This document shows, piece after piece, positions 52,698 through 64,000 of a stretch of 64,000 nucleotides of DNA; position 1 is the stretch's first letter, and every line of letters starts with the position of its first letter. The DNA lies in the NCBI GenBank assembly GCA_949752795.1, contig CATKHW010000009.1, forward strand, positions 2,852,001 to 2,916,000. The letters run 5' to 3'. The notes below the pieces were generated by a model. That model was not told where the DNA came from. It made no database searches and saw nothing but the letters and a program-made list of their open reading frames with translations. Source of the stretch: Hyperoodon ampullatus (Eukaryota; Chordata; Mammalia; Artiodactyla; Ziphiidae). The translations under genes were made by a program, and so were the position numbers.

Positions 52698-52771
52698 CTT
52701 GGCCAAAAACGGCGTATGCGTTTTCTCCTGAATATATTCAGGAGAAAATGCATACGCCCTTTTTGGCCAAG
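52698..52771. repeat. Satellite palindrome 13 (A type)
   Basis: Centred at 52,734/52,735. CGGCGTATGCGTTTTCTCC on the left against GGAGAAAATGCATACGCCC on the right leaves only two mismatched pairs. Confidence 0.94.
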
Positions 52772-54589
52772 TGCATCATTGTCGAAGTTGTGCCCCTCTT
52801 CCTGTGTCTTAATGGTGATTCCAATGTACCTCTTGAAATCTGTTTCCTACTATTCTGGCTCGCTTTCAAGTCCACCTCGTTGCCTTCCCTCAACAGATTT
52901 TTGGAAGATTGTTGTCCTTTATTACTCTGCCAGTTTGTGAATTGCTGTGCCCCTCAGCTCCATTTTTCAACTCGTTTTTTGTGAGCTGACCGCAAGTCCC
53001 CAATGTTGGTTAAGGACCTACACTGGTTCCCGGCGGTTGCCTGAGACTTTGGTTAATTCTTCTTCATGCCGGGAAATTAGAGTGACATGTGCCCGTCCAA
53101 ATGCCTAACAGCTACTCTCTCATTGTTACTCCCTCTTCTCTTTCATCCTTTGCCAATTTGGCAACCTGTGCGAACCAGGAAGTTAAAGGGGCTATCTCTC
53201 CAAGTTGGGAGATTGATAGTAAAGCAGTTGGAAAGTGAAACCGGAGCACGAGTAGAGGGACTATTAGTTGAGTTTTAGAAACCTTTCGTATTCACAGTGT
53301 GTCCATTCTCTAGGTTTCCTGTACACGTTATAATTGTAATAAGATTCCCTTCTATCTGGAGAGTTGGGACCCAAAGAATGGTTGCCACGCATTATTGCTT
53401 TAAAGGGTCTGCATTTGCTCACCGATTCTGAAGAATCCTCTCAGTCACAAGTGTCCAGCCTTATGCCACATCCAGCTGTCGTTGTAGATAGGGTCATTCC
53501 AGGATTCATCAGAGTCCCTGAAGGAATTGTAAAGAATTTCCCTGTTTTTTTTTGTTTTGTTTTTAAATTCCTTTTTATCATGGGTTTCAGCTGATTTTCA
53601 CTGCCATGTTTATGCCAGTCTAGACACATTTGATTCCCTTACGGAGGCACATCAATACATAGGTTTTAAGATTCTTACTAGTCAGATATATTCCTCTGCA
53701 GAGAATAGGGGTGTTGAATCCCGTGCACTGAGGAAGGAGTATGTCTTGTCTATTCTGTATTTTGATTATGGATGGTACCCGTACTAATATGAAACTCTGG
53801 TTTTATGCATCTCCCCACCTCTCCTTTCCCCGTAAGCAGGCACAAGTGTGTTTTCTATATGTGAGACTCTGTTCCCTCTACTAATTCAGTTCATGTGTAC
53901 CCATGTTTACATTTCTTTCATAAGTGATATCTTATGTCAGAATGCTCCATGGCTCTTGTCATCATAATGCTCCATGATCTTTGTCATCAAAATGCTCCAT
54001 AAACCTTGCTCCCTGACACCTGTCTTCACAATACTCCATGACCTTGTCTTCATAATGTTCCATTCCCTTGCCATCACAATGCGCCATGCCCACTGTCATC
54101 ACAATAATCCATGAAACATGTCAGACCAATGTTTCATGCCCCTGTCATCACAATGCTCCATGCCCTTGTCATCACAATGCTCCATGACCCCTGTCATCAC
54201 AGTGCTCCGTGACTCCAGTCATCACAATGCTTCATGACCTTTGTCCTCACAATGGTCCATGCCCTCGTCACACAAGGCTCTGTGACCTTTGTCACCACAA
54301 TGCTCCATGCCCTTGTCATCTCAATGCTCCATGCCCACTGTCATCACAATAATCCATGAAATTTTTAAGACAAATATTCCATGTCCCTGTCATCACATTG
54401 CTCCATGCCCTTTTCATCACAATGCTCCATGACCCCTGTCATCACAATGCTCCGTGACTCCAGTCATCACAATGATTCATGACCCTTCTCATCACAATTG
54501 TCCATGCCCTCCTCACACAAGGCTCTGTGATCTTTGTCACCACAATGCTCCATGAAATTTTCATCACAATGCTCTGTGTCCCTTGTCAT

Positions 54590-55540
54590 CACAATGCTCC
54601 ATGCCTTTGTCAGCACAATGCTCCATTACACTTGTCATCAAAATGCTCCATGCGCTTGTCAACACAATGCTCCATGACCCATGTCATCACAATGTGCCAT
54701 GCTCTTTTCATCACAATGCTCCATATCCTTTTCATCGCTATGCTCCATAAAACTTGTCATCACAATGCTCCATGCACGTCTCATCAAAATGCTCTCTCAC
54801 CACATATATCACAATGTTCCATCACTAGTCATCACAATACTCGCTCACCCCTGTCATCACAATGTTCCATGACCACTGTCATCACAGTGCTACATGCCCT
54901 TATCATCACAATGCTCCATGACCCCTGACATCACAATGTTCCATAACCCCTGTCACAAAATGCTCCATGACCCATTTCATCACAATGCTCCATGACCCGT
55001 GACATCATAATGTTCCATAACCACTGTCATCAAAATATTCCATGACCCTTTTATTCAAATTGCTCCATGACCCTGACATCACAATGCTCCCTGCCCTTCT
55101 CATCACAATGCAGCACGCCCTTGTCATCAAAATGCCCCATGACATTTGTCATCACAAAGCTCCATGAACCTTGGCCTCACAATGCTCCATGCCATTGTCA
55201 TCACAATGCTCAATGAAATCTCTCATCACATTGCTCCATGCCCTTGTTATCACAATGCTCCATTACACCTGTCATAACAATGCTCCATGACCACTGCCAT
55301 CACAATGATCCACGGCCTTGTCATCACAAGGCTCCATGATCCTTGTCATCACAATGCCCCAAACCTCTGTAATCACAATTCTCCATGCCACTTTTCATCT
55401 CAATGCTCCATGAACATTGTCATCACAATGCACCATGCCCATCATCATAATGATTCATGCTATTGTCATCACAATGAAATCAAAATGCTCCATGTCCTCT
55501 GTCATCACAATTCGCCAAACCCTTCTGATCACAATGTTCC
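54590..55540 (+). repeat. Higher-order block shared with 59,940-60,850 and 61,570-62,450
   Basis: The unit string from ATGCTCCATGCCTTTGTCAG through ATATATCACAATGTTCCATC to the CATCATCATAATGATTC marker recurs. Offsets are about 5.33-5.35 kb (second copy near 60.0 kb) and about 6.98 kb (third copy near 61.6 kb); the second and third copies are 1.63 kb apart. Copies differ by scattered substitutions and missing units, so they are older than the left-block 2,347-bp set. Confidence 0.75.
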
Positions 55541-56019
55541 ATAACACTTGTCATCACATGCCCCATGACGCTCGTCATTACAATTATGCAAGGTCTTCTC
55601 ATCATAATGCTCCATGACCTTTGTCACCACAATGCTCAATACACTTGGCATCACAATGCTCGCTGACACTTGTCATCAGTATGCTCCTTGAACACTGTAA
55701 TACAAGGCTCCATGCCTTTTTCATCACAATGATCCATTCCCTTTTCATCACAATGCTCCAAGACCCCTGTTATCACAATGCTCCGTGACTCCTGTCATCA
55801 CAATTCTTCATGACATTTGTGATCACAGTGGTCCATGACCTCGTCACACAAAGCTCTGTGACCTTTGTCACCACAGTGCTCCATGAAATTTTTATCACAA
55901 TGCTCTGTGACCATTGTCATCACAAAGCTCCATGCCTTTTTCATCACAATGCTCCATGTCCTTGTCATCAAAATGCTCCATTAACCCTGACATCACAATG
56001 TTCCATAACCCCTGTTATC

Positions 56020-56850
56020 AAAATGTTCCATGACACTTTTCATCAATTTGCTCTGTCACCCTGTCATCACAATGCTCCCTGCCCTTCTCATCACAATGCT
56101 CCACGACCTTATCATCAACATGTTCCATGACATTTGTCATCACAAAGATCCATGACACTTGGCATCACAATGCTCCATGCCATTTCATCACAATACTACA
56201 TGAAACCTCTCATCACATTGCTCCATGCCCTTGTCACCACCATGCTCCATGATGCTCGTCATCACAATCCTCGATACTCTTCTCATCACAATGCTCCATG
56301 CCCTTGTCATTACAATCCTCCATGACACATGTATCACAGTGTTCCGTGCCCTAGTCATCACAATGTTCCATGCCGAATCTCATCACAATAATCCATAAAA
56401 TTTTCATACCAATGTTCCATGCCCTTGTCATCACAATGCTCCATTACCCCTGTCATAATAATGCTCCATGACACCTGCCATCACAATGTTCCACCGCCTT
56501 GGCATCCAATGCTCCATGACCATTGTCATCACAATGCACCAAGACCCCTGTAATCACAATGCTCCATGCACTTGTCATCACAAAGATCCATGACACATGT
56601 CATCAGAATGCTCCATGCCCTTCTCATCACAATGCTCCATGCCCTTGTAATCCCAATGCTCCAAGACCCCTGTAATCACAGCGCTCTATGCCCCTATTCA
56701 TCAGAATGCTCCATGAGACTTGTCATCACAAGGCTCCATGGTTTTCTCATCACACTGCTCCAGGGCCTTGTCATCACAATGCTCCATTCCATTGTCATCA
56801 CAATGCTCCATGACCCCTCTCATCACAATGCTCCATGACACCTGTCATCA
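56020..56850 (+). repeat. Higher-order block shared with 62,900-63,730
   Basis: Landmarks recur at a constant offset of about 6,882 bp. Examples are GGCATCACAATGCTCCATGC followed by the shortened CATTTCATCACAAT (56,180 and 63,062), the GCCTTGGCATCCAA anomaly (56,496 and 63,378), and the TCATCACACTGCTCCAG run (56,746 and 63,628). Confidence 0.78.
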
Positions 56851-59800
56851 CAATGCTCCATTCCCCATGTCATTACAGAGATCCATGACGCTCTTCATCA
56901 TAATTATCCATGGTCTTTTCATCATAATGCTCCACTGTCTTGGTATCACAATTCTCCATGCCCTGTTCATCACAATGCTCCATGTCCCATGTCATTACAA
57001 TTCTCCACGTCCTTGTCATCACAATGCTTCATGACACTTCTCATCACAATGTTACATGATCTTGTCATCACAATTCTCCATGCACTTGTCATCGCAATGC
57101 TCTATGACCCCTGTCATAGCAAGCTCCATGAGCTTGTCATCACAATGCTTCACGACGTTGTCATCAAAATTCCCAATGGCCCTTGTCATCACATTGCTCC
57201 ATGTCCTTGTCATCACAATGCTCCATGACCCTTGTCATAACAATGTTCCAAGCCCTTGTCATCAAAATGCTCCATTACCTTTGTCATCACAATCCTCCAT
57301 AACACTTGGTATCACAATGGTCCATGTCATTGTCATCACAATGGAAAATGACATATGTCATCACAATGCTACCTGACAACTCTCTTCACAATACTCCATG
57401 ACCTTGTCATCACAATGTTCCACGACCTTGTCATCACAATGTGCCATGCCCACTCTCATCACAATAATCCATAAATCTTGTCAGAGCAATGCTCCATGAC
57501 CCCTGTCATCACAATGCTCTCTGACACCAGTCATCACAATGCTTCATGACCTTTGTCATCACAGTGGTCCATCCCCTCTTAACACAAGACTCTGTGATAT
57601 TTTTCACCACAATGCTCCATGAATATTTCATCACAATGCTCTGTGTCCCTTGTCATCAAAATGCTCCATGCCTTTGTCAGCACAGTGATCCATGACACAT
57701 GTCATCAAAATGCTCCATGCGCTTGTCAGCACAATGCTCCATGACACATGTCATGAAAATGTGCCATGTGCTTGTCATCACAATACTCCACATCCTTATC
57801 ATTGCTATGCTCCATAACACTGGTCATCACAATGCTCCATGCACTTCTCATCAAAATGCTCTCTGACCACATATATCACAATGTTACATCACTAGTCATC
57901 ACAATACTCCCTCACCCCTTTCATCACAGTGTCCCATGACCCCTGTCATAACAGTGCTACATGCCCTTACCATCACAATGCTCCATGAACCCTGTCATCA
58001 CATTGCTACATGCCCTTATCATCACAATGCTCCATGACCCCTGACATCACAATGTTCCATAACCCCTGTCACAAAATGCTCCATGACCCATTTCATCACA
58101 ATGCTTCATGACCAATGACATCACAATGATCCATAACCCCTGTCATCAAAATATTCCATGACCCTTTTCATCAAATTGCTCCATGACCCTGTCATCACAA
58201 TGCTCCCTGTCCTTCTCATATCAATGCACCATGCCCTTGTCATCAAAATGCCCCATGACATTTGTCATCACAATGCTCCATGACACTTGGCATCACAATT
58301 CTCCATGCCACTGTCATCACAATGCTCAGTGAAATCTCTCATCACATTGCTCCATGCCCTTGTCATCACAATGCTCCTTTACAGCTGTCATAACAATGCT
58401 CCATGACCCCTGCCATCACAATGTTCCACGGCCTTGTCATCACAAGGCTCCATGACCCTTGTCATCACAATGCTCCAAGACCCCTGTGATCACAATGCTC
58501 CATGCCCTTGTCATCACAAAGATCCATGACACATGTCATCAGAATCCTCCGAGGCCTTCTCATCAAAATGCTCCATGCCCTTGTCATAAGAATGCTGCAA
58601 GACCTCTGTAATCACAATTCTCCATGCCACATTTCATCTCAATACACCATGAACTCTGTCATCACAATGCACCATCCCCATCATCATAATGATTCATGCT
58701 ATTGTCATGACAATGAAATCAAAATGCTCCATGTCCTCTGTCATCACAATTCTCCAAACCCTTCTGATCACAGTGTTCCATAACACTTGTCATCACATGC
58801 TCCATGACGTTCGTCATCACAATTATGCAGGGTCTTCTCATCACAGTGCTCCATGACCTTTGTCACCACAATGCTCAATACACTTGGCATCACAACGCTC
58901 GCTGACACTTGTCATCAGTATGCTCCTTGAACACTGTCATGAAAAGGCTCCATGCATTTTTCATCACAATGATCCATTCCCTTCTCATCACAATGCTCCA
59001 AGACACCTGGTATCTCAATGCTCCGTGACTCCAGTCATCACAATGCTTCATGACACTTGTCATCACAATGGTCCATGACCTGGTCACACAAAGCTCTGTG
59101 ACCTTTGTCACCACAATGCTCCATGAAATTTTTATCACTATGCTCTGTGACCCTTGTCATCACAAAGCTCGATGCGCGTGTCAGCACAATGCTCCATAAC
59201 TCATGTCATCACAATGCACCATGCACTTGTCATCACAATGCTCTACATCCTTGTCATCAAAATGCTCCAAAAACCTTGTCATCACAATGCTCCATGCACT
59301 TCTCCTCAAAATGCCTTCTCACCACTGATATCACAGTGTTCCATCACTAGTCATCACAATACTCCCTCACCCCTGTCATCACAATATTCCATGACCCCTG
59401 TAATCACAATTCTCCATGCCCTTGTCATCACAAACCTCCATGAGGCATGTCATCAGAATGCTCCATGGCCTTCTCATCACAATGCTCCATGCCCTTGTCA
59501 TCAAAATGCTCCATGACCCTGTCATCACAATGCTCCATGACCCCGTCATCACAATGCACCGTGACTCCAGTCATCACAATGCTTCATGACCTTTCTCCTC
59601 ACAATGGTCCATGCCCTCGTCAATCAAGGCTCTGGTACCTTGGTCACCACAATGCTCCATGCCCTTGTCATCTCAATGCTCCATGCCCACTGTCATCACA
59701 ATAATCCATGAAACATATCAGTCCAATGTTCCATGCCCCTGTCATCACATTGCTGCATGCCCTTGTCATCACAATGCTCCATGACCCCTGTCATCACAGT

Positions 59801-62800
59801 GCTCTTTGACTCCAGTCATCACAATGATTCATGACCTTTCTCATCACAATTGTCCATGCCCTCGTCACACAAGGCTCTGTGATATATGTAACCACAATGC
59901 TCCATGAAATTTTCATCACAATCCTCTGTGTCCCTTTTCATCACAATGCTCCATGCCTTTGTCAGCACAATACTCCATGACACTTGTCATCAAAATGCTC
60001 CATGCACTTGTCAGCACAATGCTCCATGACACATGTCATCACAATGTGCCATGCTCTTTTCATCACAATGCTCCACATCCTTTACATCGCTATGATCCAT
60101 AAAACTTGTTATCACAATGCTCCATGCACTTCTCATCAAAATGCTCTCTCACTACATATATCACAATGTTCCATCATTTGTCATCACAATACTCGCTCAC
60201 CCTTGTCATCACAATATTCCATGACCACTGTCATCACAGTGCTACATGCCCACATCATCACAATGCTCCATGACCCCTGACATCACAATGTTCCATAACC
60301 CCTGTCACAAAATGCCCAATGACCTATTTTATCACAATGCTTCATGACCCCTGACATCGAAATGTTCCATATCCTGTGTCATCAAAATATTCCATGACTA
60401 TTTTATTCAAATTGCTCCATGACCCTGTCATCACAGTGCTCCCTGCCCTCCTCATCACAATGCACCACGCCCTTGTCATCAAAATGCCCCATGACATTTG
60501 TCATCAAAAAGCTCCATGACCCTTGGCATCACAATGCTCCATGCCATTGCCATCACAATGCTCCATTACACCTGTCATAACAATGCTCCATGACCCCTGC
60601 CATCACAATGTTCCACGGCCTTGTCATCACAAGGCTCCATGACCCTTGTCATCACAAGGCTCCAAGACCTCTGTAATCATAATTCTCCATGCCACTTTTC
60701 ATCTCAATGCTCCATGAACACTGTCATCACAATGCACCATGCCCATCATCATAGTGATTCATGCTATTGTCATCACAGTGAAATCAAAATGCTCCATGTC
60801 CTCTGTCATCACAATGCTCGAAACCCATCTGATCACAATGTTCCATAACACTTGTCATCACAAGCCCCATGACGCTCGTCATCACAATTATGCAAGGTCT
60901 TCTCATCACAATGGTCCATGACCTTTGTCACCACAATGCTCCATGAAATTTTTATCACAATGCTCTGTGACCCTTGTCATCACAAAGCTCCATGACTTTG
61001 TCAGCACAATGCTCCATGACCCTTGTCATCACAATGCTCGATGCACGTGTCAGCACAATGCTCCATAAACCATGTCATCACAATGCGCCATGCCCACTGT
61101 CATCACAATAACCCATGAAACATGTCAGACCAATGTTCCATGCCCCTGTCATCACAATGCTCCATGCCCTTGTCATCACAAGGCTCCATGACCCCTGTCA
61201 TCACAATGCTCCGTGACTCCAGTCATCACAATGCTTCATGACATTTCTCCTCACAATGGTCCATGCCCTCGTCACACAAGGCTCTGTGACCTTTGTCACC
61301 ACAATGCTCCATGCCCTTGTCATCTCAATGCTCCATGCCCACTGTCATCACAATAATCCATGAAAGTTGTCAGACCAATGTTCCATGCCCCTATCATCAC
61401 ATTGCTCCATGACCCCTGTCATCACAATGCTCAGTGACTCCATTCATCACAATGATTCATGACCTTTCTCATCACAATGGTCCATGCCCTCGTCACACAA
61501 GGCTGTGTGATCTTTGTCACCACAATGCTCCATGAAATTTTCATCACAATGCTCTGTGTCCCTTGTCATCACAATGCTCCATGCCTTTGTCAGCACAATG
61601 CTCCATGACACTTGTCATCAAAATGCTCCATGCACTTCTCAGCACAATGCTCCATGACACATGTCATCACAATGTGCCATGCACTTTTCATCACAATGCT
61701 CCACATCCTTTTCTTCGCTATGCTCCATAAAACTTGTCATCACAATACTCCATGCACTTCTCATCAAAATGCTCTCTCACAACATATATCACAATGTTCC
61801 ATCACTAGTCATCACAATACTCGCTCACCCATGGCATCACAATGTTCCATGACAACTGTCCTCACAGTGCTACATGCCCTTATCATCACAATGCTCCATG
61901 ACCCCTGACATCACAATGTTCCATAACCCCTGTCACAAATGCCCCATGACCAATTTCATTACAATGCTTCATGACCCCAACTTCGCAATGTTCCATAACC
62001 CCTTTCATCAAAATATTCCATGACCATTTTATTCAAATTGATCCAAGACACTGTCATCACAATGCTCCCTGCCCTTCTCATCACAATGAACTACGCCCTT
62101 ATCATCAAAATGCCCCATGACATTTGTCATCACAAATCTCAATGACCCTTGGCATCACAATTCTCCATGCCCTTGTCATCACAAATCTCCATGACGCATG
62201 TCATCAGAATGCTCCATGGCCTTCTCATCACAATGCTCCCTGACCTTGTCATCACAATGCTCCAACACCACTGTAATCACAATGCTCCATGCCCCTTTTC
62301 ATCTCAATGCTCCATGAACCCTGTCATCACAATGCACCATGCCCATCACCATAATATTTCATGCTATTGTCATCACAATGAAATCAAAATGCTCAATGAC
62401 CTCTGTCATCACAATGCACCAAACCCTTCTGATCGCAATGTTCCATAACACTTGTCATCAAAATGCCCCATGACGCTGGTCATCACAATTATCCATGGTC
62501 TTCTCATCACAATGCTCCATGATCTTTGTCATCACAATGCTCAATACACTTATCATCACAATGCTCCCTGACAGTTGTCATCAGTATGCTCCTTGAACCC
62601 TGTCATGACAAGGCTCCATGCATTTTTCATCACAATGATCCATTCCCTTTTCATCACAAAGCTCCAAAACCGCTGTATTCACAATGCTCCATGTCCTTGT
62701 CATCACAAAGCTCCATGACGCATGTCATCAGAATGCTCCTTTGCGTTCTCATCACAATGCTCCATGCCCTTGTAATCACATTGCTTCAAAACCCCTGTAA

Positions 62801-63570
62801 TCTCAGTGCTCCAAGCACCTTTTCGTCAGAATGCTCCATGAACCTTTGCATCAAAGTGCTCCATTAACCTTGACATCACAATATTCCATAACCCCTCTCA
62901 TCAAAATGTTCCATGACACTTTTCATCAATTTGCCTCATGACCCTGTCATCAAAACGCTCCCTGCCCTTCTCATCACAATGCACCACGACCATGTCATCA
63001 AAATGCTCCATGACCTTTGGCATCACAAAGATCCATGACCCTTGGCATCACAATGCTCCATGCCATTTCATCACAATGCTACATGAAACCTCTCATCACA
63101 TTGCTCCATGCCCTTGTCACCACAATGCTCCATGACGCTTGTCATCACAATGCTCGATACTCTTCTCATCACAATGCTCCATGCCCTTGTCATTACAATC
63201 CTCCATGACACATGTATCACAGTGTTCCGTGCCCTTGTCATCACAGTGTTCCATGACGAATCTCATCGCAATAATCCATGAAATTTTCATACCAGTGTTC
63301 CATGCCATTGTCATCACAATGTTCCATTACCACTGTCATAATAATGCTCCATGACCTCTGCCATCACAATGTTCCACCGCCTTGGCATCCAAGGCTCCAT
63401 GACCCTTGTCATCACAATGCTCTAAGACCCCTGTAATCACAATGCTCCATGCCCTTGCCATCACAAAGATCCATGACACATGACATCAGAATGCTCCATG
63501 GCCTACTCATCACAATGCTCCATGCCCTTGTCATCACAATGCCCCAAGGCCCCTTAATCACAATGCTCCA

Positions 63571-63900
63571 TGCCCCTATTCTTCAGAATGCTCCATGAGA
63601 CTTGTCATCACAAGGCTCCATGGTCTTCTCATCACACTGCTCCAGTACCTTGTCATCACAATGCTCCATTCCCTTGTCATCACAGTGCTCCATGACTCCT
63701 CTCATCACAATGCTCCATGACACCTGTCATCACAATGCTCCATGCCCCTATTCATCAGAATTCTCCATGAGACTTGTCATCACAAGGCTCCATGGTCTTC
63801 TCATCACACTGCTCCAGGACATTGTCATCACAATGCTCCATTCCCTTGTCATCACAATGCTCCTTGACCACTGTCATCACAATACTCCATGAACATTTTC
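63571..63900 (+). repeat. Local 172-bp (seven-unit) tandem duplication
   Basis: TGCCCCTATTCTTCAGAATG at 63,571 and TGCCCCTATTCATCAGAATT at 63,743 begin two runs. Both continue through GAGACTTGTCATCACAAGGC, GGTCTTCTCATCACACTGCT and CCATTCCCTTGTCATCACA. The single-copy equivalent is at about 56,690-56,850, so this is a recent local duplication of seven units. Confidence 0.85.
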
Positions 63901-64000
63901 AGGCCAATGCTCCATGACCTTCTCATCACAGTGCTCCATGACCCTTGCCATCACAATGCTCCATGACCCGTCTCATCACAATGCTCCATGACACCTGACA

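Larger units (their letters stand above)
38223..53936 (+). repeat. 1.737-kb satellite, regular core array (about nine monomers)
   Basis: Palindrome centres at 38,827, 40,565, 42,302, 44,038, 45,777, 47,513, 49,250, 50,991 and 52,734 give periods of 1,734-1,743 bp. Per monomer, about 900 bp before the palindrome is a decayed antisense L1 3' end. It has a T-rich tail-like stretch, then TTTTTATAGTGGGTTTGAGC, GTGATATCTTATGATAAG, GACTTATTTCACTTAGAATC, ATGGCTGAGGGATATTCCAT, GGCAATTTACATCC and GCAGATTTGCATTGCCCGC, in L1 order. Then comes the 74-bp palindrome, then about 750 bp with no L1 resemblance. Copies differ by several percent. The repeat length fits the ~1.75-kb common cetacean satellite, but I cannot confirm identity. 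The array stops abruptly at GTGATATCTTATG (53,936). Confidence 0.93.
53937..64000 (+). repeat. 24-25 bp minisatellite array, right block
   Basis: The same unit and orientation as the left block resume at TCAGAATGCTCCATGG, directly after the truncated satellite monomer, and run to the window edge. The right block shares the left block's marker module and other variant strings. It also has its own preferred variants, such as the GTCACACAAGGCTCTGTGA string near 54,271, 61,493 and elsewhere. It has no megablock as uniform as the 2,347-bp repeat. Confidence 0.95.

Noticed and set aside
38223..53936. CENP-B box in the satellite
   Set aside because: I looked for the TTCG-GGAA-CGGGA pattern in the core monomers and saw no convincing match, so a centromeric role is not supported by this motif.

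Overview
The window looks like mammalian, non-genic heterochromatin. No host protein-coding gene, tRNA or rRNA can be supported. Two LINE-1 3' ends (33.3-36.1 kb) have wording I recognise as typical of whale and dolphin genomes. A 1.74-kb satellite fills much of the centre, and its repeat length fits the 'common cetacean satellite' described in the literature. A cetacean is therefore the best guess, and an artiodactyl relative is the fallback. This rests on memory of family sequences, not on a search.

Layout: (1) 1-24,508 is a head-to-tail minisatellite of 24-25 bp units with core TCATCACAATGCTCCATG. It is organised into nested higher-order repeats, including a 3.4-kb tandem duplication (8.5-15.3 kb) and four almost identical 2,347-bp copies (13,962-23,349). 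(2) 24,509-28,770 holds three diverged copies of a ~1.74-kb satellite. (3) 28,771-36,139 is an island inside that satellite: a short L1 tail, a badly broken minus-strand class I (gammaretrovirus-like) endogenous retrovirus remnant, GC-richer sequence I cannot assign, and two tandem 5'-truncated L1 elements, all on the minus strand. (4) 36,140-53,936 holds one more diverged satellite copy and then nine regular ~1.737-kb copies. (5) 53,937-64,000 is the same 25-bp minisatellite again, in the same orientation.

The most interesting structure is the 1.74-kb satellite. About half of each monomer is a decayed antisense L1 3' end. It ends at a ~74-bp near-perfect palindrome, followed by ~0.75 kb of sequence unrelated to L1. 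The palindrome recurs 13 times. Both arms have changed together between two monomer subfamilies, which suggests arm-to-arm conversion or a constraint on pairing.

The many short ORFs are artefacts. In the minisatellite they arise because 25 is not a multiple of 3, so the reading frame rotates through the unit and stops only at the TGA in CCATGAC. In the satellite they are degenerate L1 ORF2 fragments or read across the palindrome.
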